Shown here piece after piece: positions 1-4,742 of a stretch of 10,436 nucleotides of DNA. The notes beneath the pieces were generated by a model. That model did not search any database. It was not told where the DNA came from and worked only from the letters and a program-made list of their open reading frames with translations. The position numbers were made by a program, and so were the translations under genes. The first letter of the stretch is position 1, and each line of letters opens with the position of its first letter. Source of the stretch: Planctomycetales bacterium (GTDB taxonomy: Bacteria > Planctomycetota > SZUA-567). The DNA lies in NCBI GenBank assembly GCA_025997475.1, contig BNUQ01000060.1, positions 1 to 10,436 on the forward strand. The letters run 5' to 3'.

Positions 1-353
1 GATATTTTCAGAATTCCCTCGTAATAACCGTCAATGTGTAAAATCTCATAGGCGGTGTGCAGGTCGCGCGCCAAACGCCCGTCGATTTTCGCGGCGTTTT
101 CAAGGTAATATTTAATCGACTCGCGCCGATTGCCTTTCGGCGGCTTCACGTCGCGCAACTTGAAAATCGCGTCCATCGCCAACAACACGCCCAAATACGC
201 CGTGCCGCACGCGACCGACACGTATTTTTTATCAGCAAACCATTTGCCGTCCTGACCGGCTTTTTTCAAAGTGTCTTCGGCGTTGCGCAAATAACGCGCC
301 GCCTCGTAGTGCGCGTCCTGCTTCGCCACTTCCTGCTCGTCTTTGATAGACAT
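1..353 (-). CDS. DUF5618-like helical protein, copy 1 (partial, C-terminus beyond window)
   Basis: The reading frame starts at the ATG at 353-351 and runs open off the left edge, giving 117 complete codons. The start is MSIKDEQEVAKQ, followed by a predicted helical segment with YEAARYLRNAEDTLKKAG and the block ACGTAYLGVL. It aligns without gaps to the gene at 490-981, with about 21 differences over 117 residues. A GGAG in the shared leader (CGCGGAGTAGATTTT) sits 9 nt before the ATG and supports the start. I associate the YLRNAE / ACGTAYLGVL pattern with the DUF5618 family, from memory; the biochemical role is unknown. It has no signal peptide or membrane segment in the visible part and is probably cytoplasmic. 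Together with the next gene it is a tandem duplication with a 628-bp offset. Coding is very likely because most differences are conservative; the family name is less sure. Confidence 0.75.
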   Translation of the reverse strand, partial: MSIKDEQEVAKQDAHYEAARYLRNAEDTLKKAGQDGKWFADKKYVSVACGTAYLGVLLAMDAIFKLRDVKPPKGNRRESIKYYLENAAKIDGRLARDLHTAYEILHIDGYYEGILKI

Positions 354-376
354 AAAATCTACTCCGCGAGGGAAAA
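354..376 (-). promoter_or_regulatory. Leader with ribosome binding site, identical upstream of both DUF5618-like copies
   Basis: These 23 bases are identical to 982-1004. On the minus strand they hold CGCGGAG, 9 nt before the ATG. The duplication therefore includes the translation start region, and both copies should be translated with similar efficiency. Identity stops just beyond it: the first copy continues into the heptamer array, the second into a different AT-rich stretch. Confidence 0.6.
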
Positions 377-384
377 GGGGTTTA

Positions 385-484
385 TTTAGAGTTTAGAGTT
401 TAGAGTTTAGCGAGCGGAGTTTTATTTTTTAAGACGCGCGAAGCGCAACCACCGCTGAAATCTAAACTCTAAACTCTAAACTCT
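385..484. repeat. Inverted pair of heptanucleotide arrays (AGAGTTT / AAACTCT) around a GC-rich core
   Basis: The left arm (385-410) is TTTAGAG repeated about 3.7 times. The right arm (462-484) is CTAAACT repeated just over three times. The arms are exact reverse complements, so a stem of about 23 bp with a 51-nt loop is possible. The loop holds the small palindrome GCGCGAAGCGC at 438-448. The right arm begins 5 bp beyond the stop codon of the gene at 490-981 and supplies TAG in each frame of that gene's transcript. The left arm lies 31 bp upstream of the first paralog's ATG. The same heptamer recurs at 1045-1068 and 2726-2743. Confidence 0.85.
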
Positions 485-489
485 GAACG

Positions 490-981
490 CTAAAACAGCC
501 ACGCCGCCAAGCGCCCGACCCACGAACCGCGCCGCCGCCGCGCCTTATATTCTTCGTCCGTCAATTCCCGTTCGGGGCAAATGCGCTCGACAATTTCATA
601 CGTCCGGTCAAAGCCGTCGCGAATCGTCGGCACGCTCAAATTGCCTTCGTAATAGCCCTCAATGTGCAAATTACGATAGACGATATTGAGGTCGCGCACC
701 AATTTGCCGTCGAGTTTCGCGGCGTTTTCAAGGTAATACTTAATCGACTCGCGTTTGTTGCCCTTCGGCGGTTTCACGTCGCGCAACTGAAACATCGCGT
801 CCATCGCTATCAACACGCCTAAATACGCCGTGCCGCACGCGGTCGAAACATATTTCCGGTCAAGAAACGACTTGCCGTCCTGACCGGCTTTTTTCAAAGT
901 GTCTTCGGCGTTGCGTAAATAACGCGCCGCCTCATAGTGCGCGTCCTGCTTCGCCGCTTCCTGCTCGTCTTTGATGGACAT
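490..981 (-). CDS. DUF5618-like helical protein, copy 2
   Basis: 163 aa with the start MSIKDEQEAAKQ, supported by GGAG 9 nt upstream and by the matching start of its tandem copy. It is charged and predicted mostly helical. Residues about 10-35 contain YEAARYLRNAEDTLKKAG, 49-58 ACGTAYLGVL, and 71-85 a PPKGNKRES loop followed by a helix. The last 25 residues are arginine-rich (KARRRRGSW) and end in a short hydrophobic patch (VGRLAAWLF), which could be a peripheral membrane or partner contact. From memory the central region resembles DUF5618, a small uncharacterised family; I cannot assign a reaction. The stop codon (TAG) lies 5 bp before a heptamer array. Being a recent tandem copy of its neighbour, it may be under dosage or diversifying selection. 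Confidence 0.85.
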   Translation of the reverse strand: MSIKDEQEAAKQDAHYEAARYLRNAEDTLKKAGQDGKSFLDRKYVSTACGTAYLGVLIAMDAMFQLRDVKPPKGNKRESIKYYLENAAKLDGKLVRDLNIVYRNLHIEGYYEGNLSVPTIRDGFDRTYEIVERICPERELTDEEYKARRRRGSWVGRLAAWLF

Positions 982-1044
982 AAAATCTACTCCGCGAGGG
1001 AAAAAGTTTTAAGGGAATTAAGGATTTTAAGCGAGCGCACTCTC

Positions 1045-1068
1045 AACTCTAAACTCTAAACTCTAAAC
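1045..1068. repeat. Heptanucleotide array AACTCTA, about 3.4 units
   Basis: AACTCTA is repeated with perfect periodicity of 7. It is the same unit as at 385-484 and 2726-2743. It has no inverted partner nearby, so it is a single-armed version of the element. Confidence 0.85.
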
Positions 1069-1345
1069 ACTGAACGCAGAACTCTCGCTTTGCACGCGGC
1101 GGAAATTGTAAAATCTCCCACGCCGATAAGCCAGCGATAACCACGCGAGATGCGCGAGAAGAAGAGAGAAAAGTTCGGGAATGAACGGGGCGGCGTGAAA
1201 AAACGACGGCGGCAAAACTATGCCGCGGAATGATGATTTTTAGGCGGGCGAAGAGCGATAAGAATTTTAAGATTCTTAGAAATCGCCAACGCTTTTTTAC
1301 CGGTAACGGGCGCATCGCCTCCGACCGGCAACTATTGAATGGCAA

Positions 1346-1362
1346 CCGCGCGTTGAGCGCGG
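1346..1362 (-). terminator. GC hairpin right after the 34-aa gene
   Basis: CCGCGC and GCGCGG flank the 5-nt loop GTTGA. The stem starts 1 nt beyond the TAG stop of the 34-aa gene, where a 3'-end structure would be expected. The bases that follow on the minus strand are not a uridine run, so it may be an mRNA-stabilising stem or no terminator at all. Confidence 0.35.
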
Positions 1363-1363
1363 A

Positions 1364-1468
1364 CTACCGCTCGGCGGCGGGCTCGTCTGGATTGGGGCGG
1401 CTGAGATAAAAACCGGCGATGGCGAGCGGCAAGACGACAATCAAAAACGCCATTCCAAATAAATACAT
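1364..1468 (-). CDS. 34-aa single-span membrane protein
   Basis: A short frame starting MYLFGMAFLIVV and ending NPDEPAAER. Residues 2-22 are a hydrophobic, proline-kinked membrane segment (LPLAIAGFYL), followed by a short polar tail. AAAGGAG lies 7 nt before the ATG, inside the last codons of the gene upstream, and the ATG comes 2 nt after that gene's stop codon. The tight spacing and strong site argue that it is translated, probably by coupling. It resembles the many tiny accessory subunits or regulators of membrane complexes in general form only; I do not recognise a family. A GC hairpin follows immediately. Confidence 0.6.
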   Translation of the reverse strand: MYLFGMAFLIVVLPLAIAGFYLSRPNPDEPAAER

Positions 1469-1470
1469 GG

Positions 1471-1671
1471 CTAACTCCTTTTAACGAGAAACCAAAGACC
1501 AAGCGTTGAAGCAGAGATGGCGAGAACTAAACCGGCGGCGATAACGACTTCCGGCGAAGCGTCAAGTTTCATAAAACCGCCGATGACCACGCCGCCGAAA
1601 GCGATTTTACCGAGGTCGATTAGCGTCTTGCCAAAATTTTCGCCGAATTTTTTATGCTCTGCGTTGGTCAT
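1471..1671 (-). CDS. 66-aa small membrane protein, two predicted spans
   Basis: I chose the ATG at 1671-1669 (MTNAEHKKFGENFGKTL) because CAGGAG lies 8 nt upstream. The in-frame ATG at 1776 would add 35 residues, but has no clear binding site and overlaps the palindrome described separately. The protein has a polar, partly basic first 20 residues, a glycine-rich hydrophobic segment (GKIAFGGVVIGGF, about 21-34), a short polar turn (KLDASPE), and a strong span (VVIAAGLVLAISASTLGLWF, about 41-61) ending in KRS. A helical hairpin with both ends on one side is likely. The layout recalls uncharacterised small membrane families and holin-like proteins, without a firm match. The 34-aa gene follows after 2 nt. 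Confidence 0.65.
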   Translation of the reverse strand: MTNAEHKKFGENFGKTLIDLGKIAFGGVVIGGFMKLDASPEVVIAAGLVLAISASTLGLWFLVKRS

Positions 1672-1734
1672 TGCCACCGCTCCTGTGAACAAGGCGGAAA
1701 ACATAATTGCGGCGCGGGGATTGTCAAACAGGAT

Positions 1735-1897
1735 TAGACCTGTTCGATAACCAAGAGCGAGCAGATTTTCGTGCATAATTTTTCGTTCCGCAAGGAGAAA
1801 TGACGAAGCAATACCGAGCGTATTGCAAGGAATTTTGACGCGGCGGAACGGAAAATTGGCCGAAAAGATGCCGCGAATTGGTTGTCGAACAGGTCTA
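1735..1897. repeat. 163-bp imperfect palindrome upstream of the small membrane gene
   Basis: Three nested inverted repeats share one centre near 1817. Outer: 1735-1754 against 1878-1897, 20 bp with one mismatch (TAGACCTGTTCGATAACCAA). Middle: 1777-1791 against 1843-1857, 15 bp with one mismatch (AATTTTTCGTTCCGC). Inner: GCAATAC / GTATTGC at 1808-1826 with a 5-nt loop. Gaps between arms are nearly symmetric (22 and 20 nt; 16 and 16 nt). The structure lies in what would be the 5' leader of the 66-aa gene. It could be a leader RNA structure, a MITE-like insertion with terminal inverted repeats, or the product of an inverted duplication. Confidence 0.7.
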
Positions 1898-1947
1898 TTG
1901 AATGAGGATAAGAATTTTAAGGGATTTAAGGGTTGACCGCTTGGACA

Positions 1948-1985
1948 AAATAACGCGCCGGACTTTGGCGTCCGGCGCGTTATTT
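1948..1985 (-). terminator. Strong hairpin terminator after tRNA-Ala, probably bidirectional
   Basis: A perfect 16-bp inverted repeat (AAATAACGCGCCGGAC and its complement) flanks the 6-nt loop TTTGGC. It lies 5 bp beyond the encoded CCA of tRNA-Ala on the minus strand. The distal arm gives a GC stem followed by TTATTTTG, as in intrinsic terminators. The AT-rich ends of both arms would also serve transcription from the other side. Confidence 0.75.
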
Positions 1986-1990
1986 ATTTT

Positions 1991-2066
1991 TGGTGGAGAA
2001 TAGCGGGTTCGAACCGCTGACCTCCTCGCTGCCAGCGAGGCGCTCTCCCAACTGAGCTAATTCCCC
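1991..2066 (-). tRNA. tRNA-Ala(GGC)
   Basis: 76 nt including an encoded CCA. The acceptor stem GGGGAAT pairs with ATTCTCC and contains the G3-U70 wobble pair that marks alanine tRNAs; the discriminator base is A. The D arm is TAGCTCAGTTGGGAGAGC. The anticodon stem CCTCG / CGAGG encloses the loop CTGGCAG with anticodon GGC. The T arm AGCGG TTCGAAC CCGCT is canonical. It reads GCC and GCU alanine codons. A strong hairpin terminator follows. Confidence 0.97.
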
Positions 2067-2185
2067 GAAATTGTAACGGAAAGGAAAAAAAGGTTGGGTA
2101 AGAAGTCGGGTATTTTAGGGGAAAAAGACGAAGGGAAAAGAGCGGCGATTAAATTTTTTTGCATCGCTTAAAAACCTTTCCCCGT

Positions 2186-2638
2186 TCACACGCTTCGCGT
2201 CAGCGCGGTTTCGCCGCAGTCGGGAAACAGCGGGCAATGCGTGCAGTCCTGCCAGACCTTATGCGGCAGTTCGTGGCGGTCGATGACCGCGAAACCGTGC
2301 TTCTGAAAAAATTCCGGCACGAACGTCAGCGTAAAAACTTTCGTCGCGCCGATTTCCCGCGCCTCGGTCAGCGCGGCGTCGATGAGCGCGCTCCCGTAGC
2401 CCTGCTTTTGCCGTTCGGGGCGCACGGCGAGCGAGCGGATTTCCACCAAATCTTCCCAAACAATATGCACGGCGACCGCGCCGATAAGTTCGCCGTCAAC
2501 TTCCAACAACAAAAAATCGCGCAACCGCTCGGTCAAATTCCCCAGCGGCAACGCCAACATCCGCCGCGCCTCGGCGAACGGTTTGATGAGTTGGTGAATG
2601 GCGTTGATGTCGGTGATTTTCGGCTTGCGAATGCGCAT
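2186..2638 (-). CDS. ArgA-type amino-acid N-acetyltransferase (short GNAT form)
   Basis: 150 aa from the ATG at 2638-2636, which has AGGAG 6 nt upstream; an ATG five codons earlier precedes that site and is unlikely. This is a single GNAT domain: start MRIRKPKITDINAIHQLI, beta strand/helix with VHIVWEDLVEIRSLAV (57-72), the acetyl-CoA loop RQKQGYGSAL (76-85), and FVPEFFQKHGF (106-116). The tail QDCTHCPLFPDC (130-141) carries three cysteines that could bind metal. The EIRSLAV and ELPHKVW...C-x2-C pattern matches the short stand-alone N-acetylglutamate synthases that lack the kinase-like domain of classical ArgA. That enzyme would make N-acetylglutamate from glutamate and acetyl-CoA, the first step of arginine synthesis. 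No other arginine gene is in the window. It is divergent from the rluA-type gene. Confidence 0.8.
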   Translation of the reverse strand: MRIRKPKITDINAIHQLIKPFAEARRMLALPLGNLTERLRDFLLLEVDGELIGAVAVHIVWEDLVEIRSLAVRPERQKQGYGSALIDAALTEAREIGATKVFTLTFVPEFFQKHGFAVIDRHELPHKVWQDCTHCPLFPDCGETALTRSV

Positions 2639-2766
2639 TGCCTCTCCTAACATTCAGGCGGGGAAAAGTTGAGCGTTCGGCGTTTAGCGGCGGTCGCGCT
2701 TCGCGCATTTTTCAAATAACTCCACCTCTAAACTCTAAACTCTTTCATATTAGCGGGCGCGCGGCG
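2639..2766. promoter_or_regulatory. Divergent intergenic region with heptamer array
   Basis: 128 bp between the starts of the argA-like gene (minus) and the rluA-type gene (plus), so it should carry promoters for both; I see no convincing -35/-10 pair. It contains the palindrome GCGCTTCGCGC at 2697-2707 and a CTCTAAA heptamer run at 2726-2743. This is the only array in the window that lies in a divergent 5' region. Confidence 0.5.
2726..2743. repeat. Heptanucleotide array CTCTAAA, about 2.6 units
   Basis: Same unit and orientation as 462-484 and 1045-1068. It ends 23 bp before the chosen ATG of the pseudouridine synthase, so it lies in its leader. Confidence 0.8.
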
Positions 2767-3462
2767 ATGAGCAATGAGTTGGAACTTTTATACGAAGACG
2801 CCGATTATTTGGCGGTCAACAAACCGGCGGGGATTGAAACCGTTGCCGACAACGGCGACGATTTAACGACGCGTGTTCGCCAAAAATTCGGCGCGGAAAT
2901 TGCACCGGCGCACCGGTTGGACCGCGACACGACCGGCGCGGCGTTGTTCGCCCGCACCGCGGCGGCGCTCGCCCAAACCGTCGAAGCGTTCAAACGGCGG
3001 CGCGTGGAGAAAATTTACCGCGCGATTTGCGTCGGCGTTCCCGCCAATCCCGAAGGAATAATTCGGCGGAATTTGAGCGACTGGCAGGGCGGACACCGAC
3101 CGGTGCGCGTCGTGAAAAAAGGCGGTTTAACGGCGGCGACGGCGTATCGCTTGGCGGCGGCGAACGCGGAATTTCCGGCGTGTCTGTTGGAATTTTACCC
3201 GCGCGAAGGGCGGACGCACCAAATTCGCGTCCACGCCGCCGCGTTCGGGCGCCCGATTTTGGGCGACGACCAATACGGCGACCGCGCGGCTAATCAACGC
3301 GCCAAACAACTAACCGGCTTGCGCCGGCAGGCGTTGCATGCGTGGCGTCTGACCTTGCCGAGTAACGGGGCGACCATAACCGCGCCGTTGCCGGTCGATT
3401 TACAGACGGCGATTACGGCGTTGTTTGGCGGGGAAGAGCCGTCGATAGTCGGTGGTTTTTAG
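2767..3462 (+). CDS. RluA-family RNA pseudouridine synthase
   Basis: 231 aa from ATG 2767 (MSNELELLYEDADYLAVNKPAG). The frame is open further upstream, but that part crosses the heptamer array and has no family resemblance. No clear ribosome binding site precedes the chosen ATG. The catalytic motif HRLDRDTTG is at 49-57 with Asp52 as the nucleophile. YLAVNKPAG is at 14-22, and the late family motif GRTHQIRVH...PILGDDQYG is present. There is no N-terminal S4 domain, so it belongs with the short RluA/TruC-like forms that isomerise uridines in rRNA or tRNA; the exact target cannot be read from sequence. The last residues (SIVGGF) and the stop codon lie inside one arm of an inverted repeat, so the natural C-terminus may have been altered by it. 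Confidence 0.9.
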   Translation: MSNELELLYEDADYLAVNKPAGIETVADNGDDLTTRVRQKFGAEIAPAHRLDRDTTGAALFARTAAALAQTVEAFKRRRVEKIYRAICVGVPANPEGIIRRNLSDWQGGHRPVRVVKKGGLTAATAYRLAAANAEFPACLLEFYPREGRTHQIRVHAAAFGRPILGDDQYGDRAANQRAKQLTGLRRQALHAWRLTLPSNGATITAPLPVDLQTAITALFGGEEPSIVGGF

Positions 3463-3566
3463 TTGGTGGTGGTGGAGTTTTTGTTAGCAAATCCGCCAGC
3501 GTCCGCGAAACGAATCTTTGACCGTCAAACTCCACCGCTAAAAACTACCAACTATCAACTACCGAC
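3441..3566. repeat. Imperfect inverted repeat overlapping the 3' end of the pseudouridine synthase gene
   Basis: The left arm (3441-3480) contains GATAGTCGGTGGTTTTTAG and GGTGGAGTTT. The right arm (3526-3566) contains the complements with two substitutions and a shorter middle. The right arm shows a 7-bp period (CAACTAC, CAACTAT, CAACTAC, then CGACTGC). The loop of about 45 bp contains CGTCCGCGAAACG. The TAG stop of the pseudouridine synthase is within the left arm. It follows the plan of the other array elements: arm, GC-containing core, inverted arm. Confidence 0.7.
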
Positions 3567-3629
3567 TGCTCGTAATTTTTAATTCATAACCGTCGCGGCG
3601 ACAACCGCCGCCTTTACCGTGAGGACCCG

Positions 3630-4262
3630 ATGACCGCCGACAACGAAGTTACGCTGTTGCAAGTTTTGAGTTACGGCTGGCAAATCAACGCCGTGCTTGG
3701 CGTTTTGCTGTTTGCCGCGCTGTTTTTAATCGCGCATATTTTGCTCGGCACGCGGCGGCAACGCATCGCGCCGGAAAGTTTGTCGCGACGGCTGTTGGAC
3801 GACCTCGCGAACCACGACGCGGACGCCGCGCAACGCCACGCGGAAGCCAGTTCGTCGGCGTTAGGCGCGCTGGCGCTCGCGGGACTGCGGGCGCGACGGG
3901 AAACGTTCGACCGCGTAACGGCGGCGATGGAAAGCGCCGGACGGCGGGCGCTCGCGCCGGTGCGGCAGGAAATCAATTATCTCGCGCACATCGGCACGTT
4001 AAGCCCGATGCTGGGTTTGCTCGGCACGGTGCTGGGCTTGACGAAAGCGTTCAACGCGATGGGCGCGGAAGCGACCGAGGGCTTGCGGAGCGCGATGATG
4101 ACGGCGTGTATCGGCGAGGCGTTAGGCACGACGGTCGTCGGTTTATTGGTCGGGATTCCGGCGATGGCGGCGTATTATTTATGCCTGTCGCGCTACTCGC
4201 GCCTCGGCGACGAATTGGAAGCCGCCGCCGAAACGTTCGCCGCCGCGTTGCCGCGCAATTAA
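3630..4262 (+). CDS. MotA/TolQ/ExbB-family proton channel protein
   Basis: 210 aa; GAGGA lies 4 nt before the ATG. Three membrane segments are visible, at about 19-40, 118-140 and 160-186, with a charged, alanine-rich cytoplasmic stretch between the first two. This is the ExbB/TolQ topology. The family signature LSPMLGLLGTVLGLTKAF (124-141) and EALGTTVVGLLVGIPAMAAYY (163-183) are intact; the threonines at 133, 167 and 168 lie in the region lining the ion path in this family. Such proteins use the proton gradient to drive TonB transport, outer-membrane maintenance, gliding or flagella. No ExbD/TolR partner is adjacent, so the exact system is unknown. The TAA stop is part of the first AATTAAC unit of the array that follows. 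Confidence 0.88.
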   Translation: MTADNEVTLLQVLSYGWQINAVLGVLLFAALFLIAHILLGTRRQRIAPESLSRRLLDDLANHDADAAQRHAEASSSALGALALAGLRARRETFDRVTAAMESAGRRALAPVRQEINYLAHIGTLSPMLGLLGTVLGLTKAFNAMGAEATEGLRSAMMTACIGEALGTTVVGLLVGIPAMAAYYLCLSRYSRLGDELEAAAETFAAALPRN

Positions 4263-4310
4263 CAATTAACAATTAACAATTAAGAATTAAGAATTGAGAA
4301 TTAGGAATTG
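4257..4310 (+). repeat. Heptanucleotide array AATTAAC/AATTAAG starting within the channel gene's stop
   Basis: Seven consecutive 7-bp units: AATTAAC three times, AATTAAG twice, then decayed AATTGAG and AATTAGG, ending AATTG. The first unit spans the last codon and the TAA of the channel gene. The inverted counterpart TTCTTAATTCTTAAC lies at 4354-4368. Between them is a hairpin, ATTATCAAAAT (4311-4321) with ATTTTGACAAT (4333-4343), around TCGCTTCGCGA. Each unit carries TAA, giving stops in every frame. Confidence 0.85.
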
Positions 4311-4425
4311 ATTATCAAAATCGCTTCGCGAAATTTTGACAATCATTCCACCGTTCTTAATTCTTAACTCAGGTTATGCGCGCCAAAAAATCGCAACCGG
4401 CTTGATAAAAGTAAAATTCCTTAAA

Positions 4426-4494
4426 AAACGCCGTAGGCGTTTAATTTGAATAACCCCGACCAAGCGACACGTTCTATCGTCGCGCCGGTCGGGG
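4426..4494 (+). repeat. Hairpin-pair element (H1-spacer-H2), copy downstream of the channel gene
   Basis: H1 is AAACGCC-GTA-GGCGTTT (4426-4442). The 11-nt spacer is AATTTGAATAA. H2 is CCCCGACC, AA, GCGAC, the loop ACGTTCTATC, GTCGC, GCC, GGTCGGGG (4454-4494). Compared with the copy after pyrG, both H2 stems differ yet still pair, while the AA and GCC bulges and the loop (8 of 10 bases) are conserved. Many bacteria carry REP-like intergenic hairpin repeats of this kind. The relation to any named family is not established here. Confidence 0.75.
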
Positions 4495-4513
4495 ATAACG
4501 CCGCCCAATCACC

Positions 4514-4558
4514 GAACCCCGATAGGGGTTCAACCATCGTTCAACCCCTTCGGGGTTG
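4514..4558. repeat. Two tandem CCCC/GGGG hairpins between the facing elements
   Basis: GAACCCC-GATA-GGGGTTC (4514-4531) and CAACCCC-TTC-GGGGTTG (4542-4558) are separated by the 10-nt spacer AACCATCGTT. They sit between the two oppositely oriented hairpin-pair elements and share their stem style, so this looks like a mosaic of repeat modules. A 77-aa open frame across this stretch is an artefact. Confidence 0.7.
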
Positions 4559-4577
4559 TGGTTGGTGGTGGCGCTTT

Positions 4578-4649
4578 CCCCGAGTTGCGCGGCGAAAACG
4601 CCTCGCCGCTCCACTCGGGGTTATTCACATTAAGCCCCGGTCGGGGCTT
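4578..4649 (-). repeat. Hairpin-pair element, inverted copy downstream of the HD-domain gene
   Basis: Read on the minus strand: H1 AAGCCCC-GACC-GGGGCTT (4649-4632), then the 11-nt spacer AATGTGAATAA, which differs from the spacer at 4443-4453 by one base. H2 follows (4620-4578): outer stem CCCCGAGT / ACTCGGGG, bulges GGA and GCA, inner stem GCGGCGA / TCGCCGC, loop GGCGTTT. H1 with its adjacent T run on the plus strand (4646-4651) could act as an intrinsic terminator for plus-strand transcripts. Confidence 0.75.
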
Positions 4650-4652
4650 TTA

Positions 4653-4666
4653 GCGGACACGTCCGC
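4653..4666. repeat. Small hairpin GCGGAC-AC-GTCCGC
   Basis: A 6-bp inverted repeat with a 2-nt centre, between the hairpin-pair element and the ATGTTACGCG motif downstream of the HD-domain gene. It may be part of the same mosaic. Confidence 0.4.
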
Positions 4667-4691
4667 CGAGGCGAGTTGATGATGACAAATT

Positions 4692-4730
4692 CGCGTAACA
4701 TGAGATTCTTAATTCTTAATTGTTCTTAAC
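4692..4730 (-). repeat. Heptanucleotide array plus ATGTTACGCG motif after the HD-domain gene
   Basis: On the minus strand, 13 bp beyond the HD gene's TAA: GTTAAGAACAATTAAGAATTAAG (4730-4708) in near-perfect 7-bp periodicity, then CTC and ATGTTACGCG (4701-4692). The same ATGTTACGCG follows an AATTCTT array after pyrG (10276-10285). A related GGTTATGCG (4373-4381) follows the array after the channel gene. Confidence 0.75.
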
Positions 4731-4742
4731 TGTCCACTCGGC

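Larger units (their letters stand above)
982..1363. other. Gene-free stretch with leader copy and heptamer array
   Basis: 382 bp without a convincing gene. From the left it holds the duplicated leader of the DUF5618-like gene (982-1004), AT-rich AAG/TTAA-rich sequence (1005-1032), the heptamer array at 1045-1068, and then unassigned sequence. A small AT hairpin sits at 1259-1278 (TAAGAAT / ATTCTTA, 6-nt loop), and a GC hairpin just after the 34-aa gene. An arginine-rich frame at 1049-1345 on the minus strand runs into the array at its 3' end, has no good ribosome binding site and looks like chance. Confidence 0.6.
1257..1921. repeat. 15-bp direct repeat GATAAGAATTTTAAG bracketing the small membrane gene pair
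   Basis: The same 15 bases occur at 1257-1271 and 1907-1921, 650 bp apart. They bracket the two small membrane genes and the palindrome. A second shared word, CTATTGAATG, occurs at 1332-1341 and 1895-1904. Both are AT-rich, so chance is possible. If they are meaningful, they could be insertion duplications or recombination scars. Confidence 0.4.

Noticed and set aside
385..484. CRISPR array
   Set aside because: The repeats are 7 bp with no spacers; this is a short tandem repeat, not a CRISPR.
1049..1345. 98-aa minus-strand frame rich in arginine and serine
   Set aside because: Its end runs into a heptamer array, there is no ribosome binding site, and the composition is that of random GC-rich sequence.
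2070..2075. TACAAT on the minus strand as a -10 box for tRNA-Ala
   Set aside because: It ends only 3 bp before the mature tRNA, so a start 6-7 nt downstream would fall inside the tRNA, and no -35 is visible.
4426..4649. Insertion sequence remnant
   Set aside because: No transposase fragment or long terminal inverted repeats with target duplication; a hairpin mosaic describes it better.
4446..4679. 77-aa open frame in the repeat mosaic
   Set aside because: It is made entirely of hairpin repeats (for example RGSTIVQPLRGCG); such frames appear wherever this repeat type occurs.
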